NCBI GenBank assembly: GCA_964573505.1
Contig: CAZNMS010000467.1
Coordinates: 1 to 6,944 of the forward strand
Length of the DNA stretch: 6,944 bases
Source: AM-0621 sp964573505
GTDB taxonomy: Bacteria; Planctomycetota; Planctomycetia; Planctomycetales; Planctomycetaceae
Direction of reading: 5' to 3'
This document shows positions 6,854 through 6,944 of the stretch, piece after piece; within the stretch, counting starts at the first letter, position 1, and the number at the start of each line of letters is the position of its first letter. Under the pieces are notes generated by a model. The model was not told where the DNA came from, did not search any database, and was given only the letters and a program-made list of their open reading frames with translations. The position numbers were made by a program, and so were the translations under genes.

Positions 6854-6856
6854 TGA
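6314..6856 (+). CDS. truncated IS701-family transposase (N-terminal part)
   Basis: A 180-residue protein from ATG 6314 to TGA 6854-6856. Family assignment rests on features I recognise from IS701 DDE transposases: an N-terminal segment (FTQFFDEFRDCLGRKETVAK; YLRGQLGDLPRKN), then IIDESGHPKKGDQTAGVQRQ with the first catalytic aspartate at residue 99, then YCGRSGKVDNC, and finally RCRAAKIPDSLVYRP. Full-length members are about 400 or more residues; the second Asp and the Glu of the DDE triad normally lie downstream and are absent. In relatives the sequence continues after YRPK(W/Y)(E/Q) into the catalytic core, but here ATG-TGA follows and none of the three frames to the window end resumes it. 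The product is almost certainly inactive on its own. It is transcribed divergently from the giant RTX gene and is not functionally linked to it. Confidence 0.8.
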   Translation: MTADDVVGLGQEFTQFFDEFRDCLGRKETVAKMEIYLRGQLGDLPRKNSEPMALAAGISPRSLQEFLANDVWDEDRANQIATQIVVRDHNDELGVAIIDESGHPKKGDQTAGVQRQYCGRSGKVDNCVMTVHLVYAGFCNKFHTMLHSDLYLPESWNSDRERCRAAKIPDSLVYRPKYEM

Positions 6857-6944
6857 CCGTTCACAGGGCGGGAGGCGGAGAATTAGGGGTTGCTGGCGGT
6901 CATACATGTTTTCGCAGGCCGGTTAGGCAGTCGGTATTAATGAC
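6857..6944. other. unrecognised right flank of the truncated IS
   Basis: These 88 bases (starting CCGTTCACAGGGCGGGAGGC) do not translate into transposase sequence in any frame and show no gene, RNA or terminal repeat that I recognise. They may be the edge of another element inserted into the transposase, or host DNA joined by a deletion. Too little is present to decide. Confidence 0.4.

Overview
The window looks like chromosomal DNA of a planctomycete, most likely a marine Pirellulales / Rhodopirellula-like organism. The main evidence is the giant minus-strand protein: its basic N-terminus leads into an LERRLVLT motif, which resembles the 'LExRxLLs' element at the N-termini of many large exported planctomycete proteins, and it is followed by FG-GAP, Ig-like, Calx-beta-like and RTX modules. 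The taxon is an inference from sequence style, not from a search.

Layout. Positions 1-646 are a repeat-rich, gene-poor stretch. They hold a 141-bp nested palindrome (176-316), a perfect 29-bp inverted repeat (472-541), and two short convergent reading frames, a plus-strand remnant ending at 220 and a minus-strand frame at 448-272. Both frames terminate inside the palindrome with nearly the same peptide tail. Positions 6022-647 (minus strand) are one 1791-codon gene filling 77% of the window. In order it encodes a basic N-terminus with a sorting-like motif, a seven-repeat FG-GAP beta-propeller, a short RTX patch, an Ig-like domain, a Calx-beta-like domain, and about 700 residues of RTX calcium-binding repeats interrupted by a recurring beta module. 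Positions 6023-6223 are intergenic with no recognised gene. From about 6224 a partial IS701-family insertion sequence begins on the plus strand. Its transposase has a good ribosome binding site and the first catalytic aspartate, but stops after 180 residues, less than half the usual family length. The last 88 bases are not recognised.

Functionally, the large gene is a stand-alone predicted calcium-dependent cell-surface or secreted protein. No secretion, regulatory or enzyme partner lies in the window. The neighbouring mobile and palindromic DNA suggests an accessory or rearranged locus. I see no convincing multi-gene novel system. The most unusual observations are the palindrome that supplies matching C-terminal tails to two convergent frames, and the internal module architecture of the giant protein.
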